This document shows positions 63,014 through 64,000 of a DNA stretch of 64,000 bases, one piece after another. Source of the stretch: Streptomyces abyssalis (GTDB lineage: Bacteria > Actinomycetota > Actinomycetes > Streptomycetales > Streptomycetaceae); contig NZ_LJGT01000036.1 in the NCBI RefSeq assembly GCF_001751365.1, positions 62,001-126,000 on the forward strand, given 5' to 3'. The position numbers were made by a program, and so were the translations under genes. How positions within the stretch are numbered: the stretch's first letter is position 1; the number at the start of each line of letters is the position of its first letter. The notes under the pieces are model-generated. The model saw nothing but the letters and a program-made list of their open reading frames with translations, was not told the origin of the DNA and made no database searches.

Positions 63014-63393
63014 CTCTACCTCGTTCCTGCCGGGTTGGGCCTGCCCGAGCACGGGAGGACAAGCCCGCGGAGGTTGCCTCCGGTAACCGGTATCCCGCCC
63101 CGGCCCCGGAGTTGAGGGTCCCCCTGCTTCCCCTGAAGGGGCATCATCGACACCGCGGGGTGCGGCGGCGATCCCACTGCCAGAATTTGTCACAGAGCGA
63201 TAAAACCTGTGAAGGTCCCGGGGAGTTCCGAGATGCTTCTGCATCCCGACCACCGCATTTTGGTCGCGCAAAGTAGAGAGCTACACACCAGAACGTCACG
63301 GGTCATTCCCGATTCAACTGCTTTGCGGTATACGGCAGATGCGGGACCGAGGGTCAGGTCGGACTTCGGCGACAGTGCGATCGGAAGATCCGG
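63014..63393. other. Divergent intergenic region PucR/membrane protein
   Basis: 380 bp without a supported gene, less G+C-rich than average between about 63180 and 63340. It must carry both promoters. I see no strong dyad. Confidence 0.5.
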
Positions 63394-64000
63394 ATGCCCC
63401 CAGAACAGATCCGTGTCCCGCCGGCGAAGCGCCGTCCTACGGCGCCCGCGGCGCCCCGGCGAGGTGGCGTCACCCCTCGCCAGGGCCGTCAGCGCTCGGC
63501 TCCGCGCCCGGATCCCGGCCCCAGACTCGACGTCGAGAGCCCCGGGCGCGGCACGGCGGCACGCTTCGTTCCCCGGTACACGGCATTCGTGATCGCTTCT
63601 GCCCTGGCCATCGTCTTCGCGATCAGCAACCAGTCGCTGGACAGGCTGTGGGCGTTCATCGAGTTCGGCTCCGGGGTCTTCTCCCTGCTCCTGCTCAGCT
63701 TCTCGGTTCTGTGGGGCGTGGCTGCCGCGGACCGGCTGCTGCTGGACCCGAACCACCGGCTCATCGCCCAGGCCATCCACCGGGGCTCCGCCGTCGGCGG
63801 TATAGGTTTCCTCGGTCTGCACATCTGGTCGAAGGTCGCTCTCGGCTCCACGACCTGGCAGGCGACGGCGATACCGGGGCTCGATCCCGCCCAGCCGATC
63901 CTGATCGGACTGGGCACTGTCGCGGGTTATCTCTTCGTGGCGGTGACGGTGACAGGCGCCGTGCGGGGCGCCTTCGCACGCAAGGGACAGTCACGCATGT
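63394..64000 (+). CDS. Polytopic membrane protein, cytochrome-b/ferric-reductase-like (C-terminus cut)
   Basis: About 202 codons are visible; the gene runs off the right edge. GGAAGA stands five bases before ATG 63394. An Arg/Pro-rich head of about 55 residues precedes membrane segments: TAFVIASALAIVFAISN, FGSGVFSLLLLSFSVLWGV, AVGGIGFLGLHIWSKVAL and LIGLGTVAGYLFVAVTVTG. Histidines in NHRLIAQAIHRG and FLGLHIW are placed as heme ligands would be. This resembles ferric-reductase-like or cytochrome-b proteins of Streptomyces, but the C-terminal half is needed to confirm. Confidence 0.6.
   Translation, partial: MPPEQIRVPPAKRRPTAPAAPRRGGVTPRQGRQRSAPRPDPGPRLDVESPGRGTAARFVPRYTAFVIASALAIVFAISNQSLDRLWAFIEFGSGVFSLLLLSFSVLWGVAAADRLLLDPNHRLIAQAIHRGSAVGGIGFLGLHIWSKVALGSTTWQATAIPGLDPAQPILIGLGTVAGYLFVAVTVTGAVRGAFARKGQSRM

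Overview
The window is a chromosomal stretch from a high-GC actinomycete, almost certainly a Streptomyces or close relative. Evidence: strong G/C third-position bias, many GTG starts and one probable TTG start, GGGGG/CCCCC-type palindromes typical of Streptomyces intergenic DNA, an AfsR/SARP regulator, a PucR-type regulator, DUF6986, SHOCT and Rv1733c-type proteins, F420-dependent enzymes and overlapping leaderless divergent promoters. I see no rRNA, tRNA, CRISPR array, transposase, integrase or phage module. It reads as ordinary chromosome with about 50 genes, two cut by the window edges.

Layout. 0-4.1 kb: the start of an aldehyde dehydrogenase, a GAF-domain regulator and a divergent phosphoketolase. 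4.1-7.1 kb: the most interesting locus, two tandem family 2B encapsulin shell genes (HK97-fold shell with an inserted cyclic-nucleotide-binding-like domain) that share a perfect 323-bp tract although their flanks have diverged. No terpene-cyclase or prenyltransferase cargo gene is next to them; the neighbour is phosphoketolase. 7.4-13.7 kb: an Rv1733c-type membrane protein, a beta-helix/AAA+ fusion and a large membrane protein with a GHSQG hydrolase motif. 13.8-22.6 kb: DeoR regulator, arylamine N-acetyltransferase, cysteine synthase-like enzyme, small proteins, and a ROK regulator-GNAT operon divergent from an MFS transporter. 22.7-35.6 kb: Tat-exported GH3 glycosidase, a two-component system, TetR/nitroreductase pair with mirrored operators, geranylgeranyl-reductase-like flavoprotein, M20 peptidase, P-loop kinase-NUDIX fusion, DinB-like protein and AraC regulator. 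35.6-46.7 kb: AfsR/SARP regulator, ROK sugar kinase with divergent LacI regulator, nucleotidyltransferase, Ser/Thr kinase, DUF6986 aldolase-like protein, GuaB1.

47-53.7 kb is a coherent catabolic unit: glcD-glcE-glcF (FAD and Fe-S 2-hydroxyacid oxidase) followed by an L-lactate/glycolate permease, with a GntR/FCD regulator at the far end. A motif of the form CATCYATGTTT occurs both in front of the regulator and in the glcD promoter, which ties the two together. 54-57 kb: GlxA-type AraC regulator divergent from a DJ-1/PfpI gene that carries a one-base frameshift, translationally coupled to a small membrane protein. 57-61.7 kb: an acyl-CoA synthetase, then a DUF4142 protein and a secreted DUF1996 protein whose domain is interrupted by a Gln/Gly/Pro repeat tract, closed by two tandem perfect hairpins. 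61.9-64 kb: PucR-type regulator and the start of a polytopic membrane protein.

All functional names come from reading motifs and remembered family resemblance; no database search was run.
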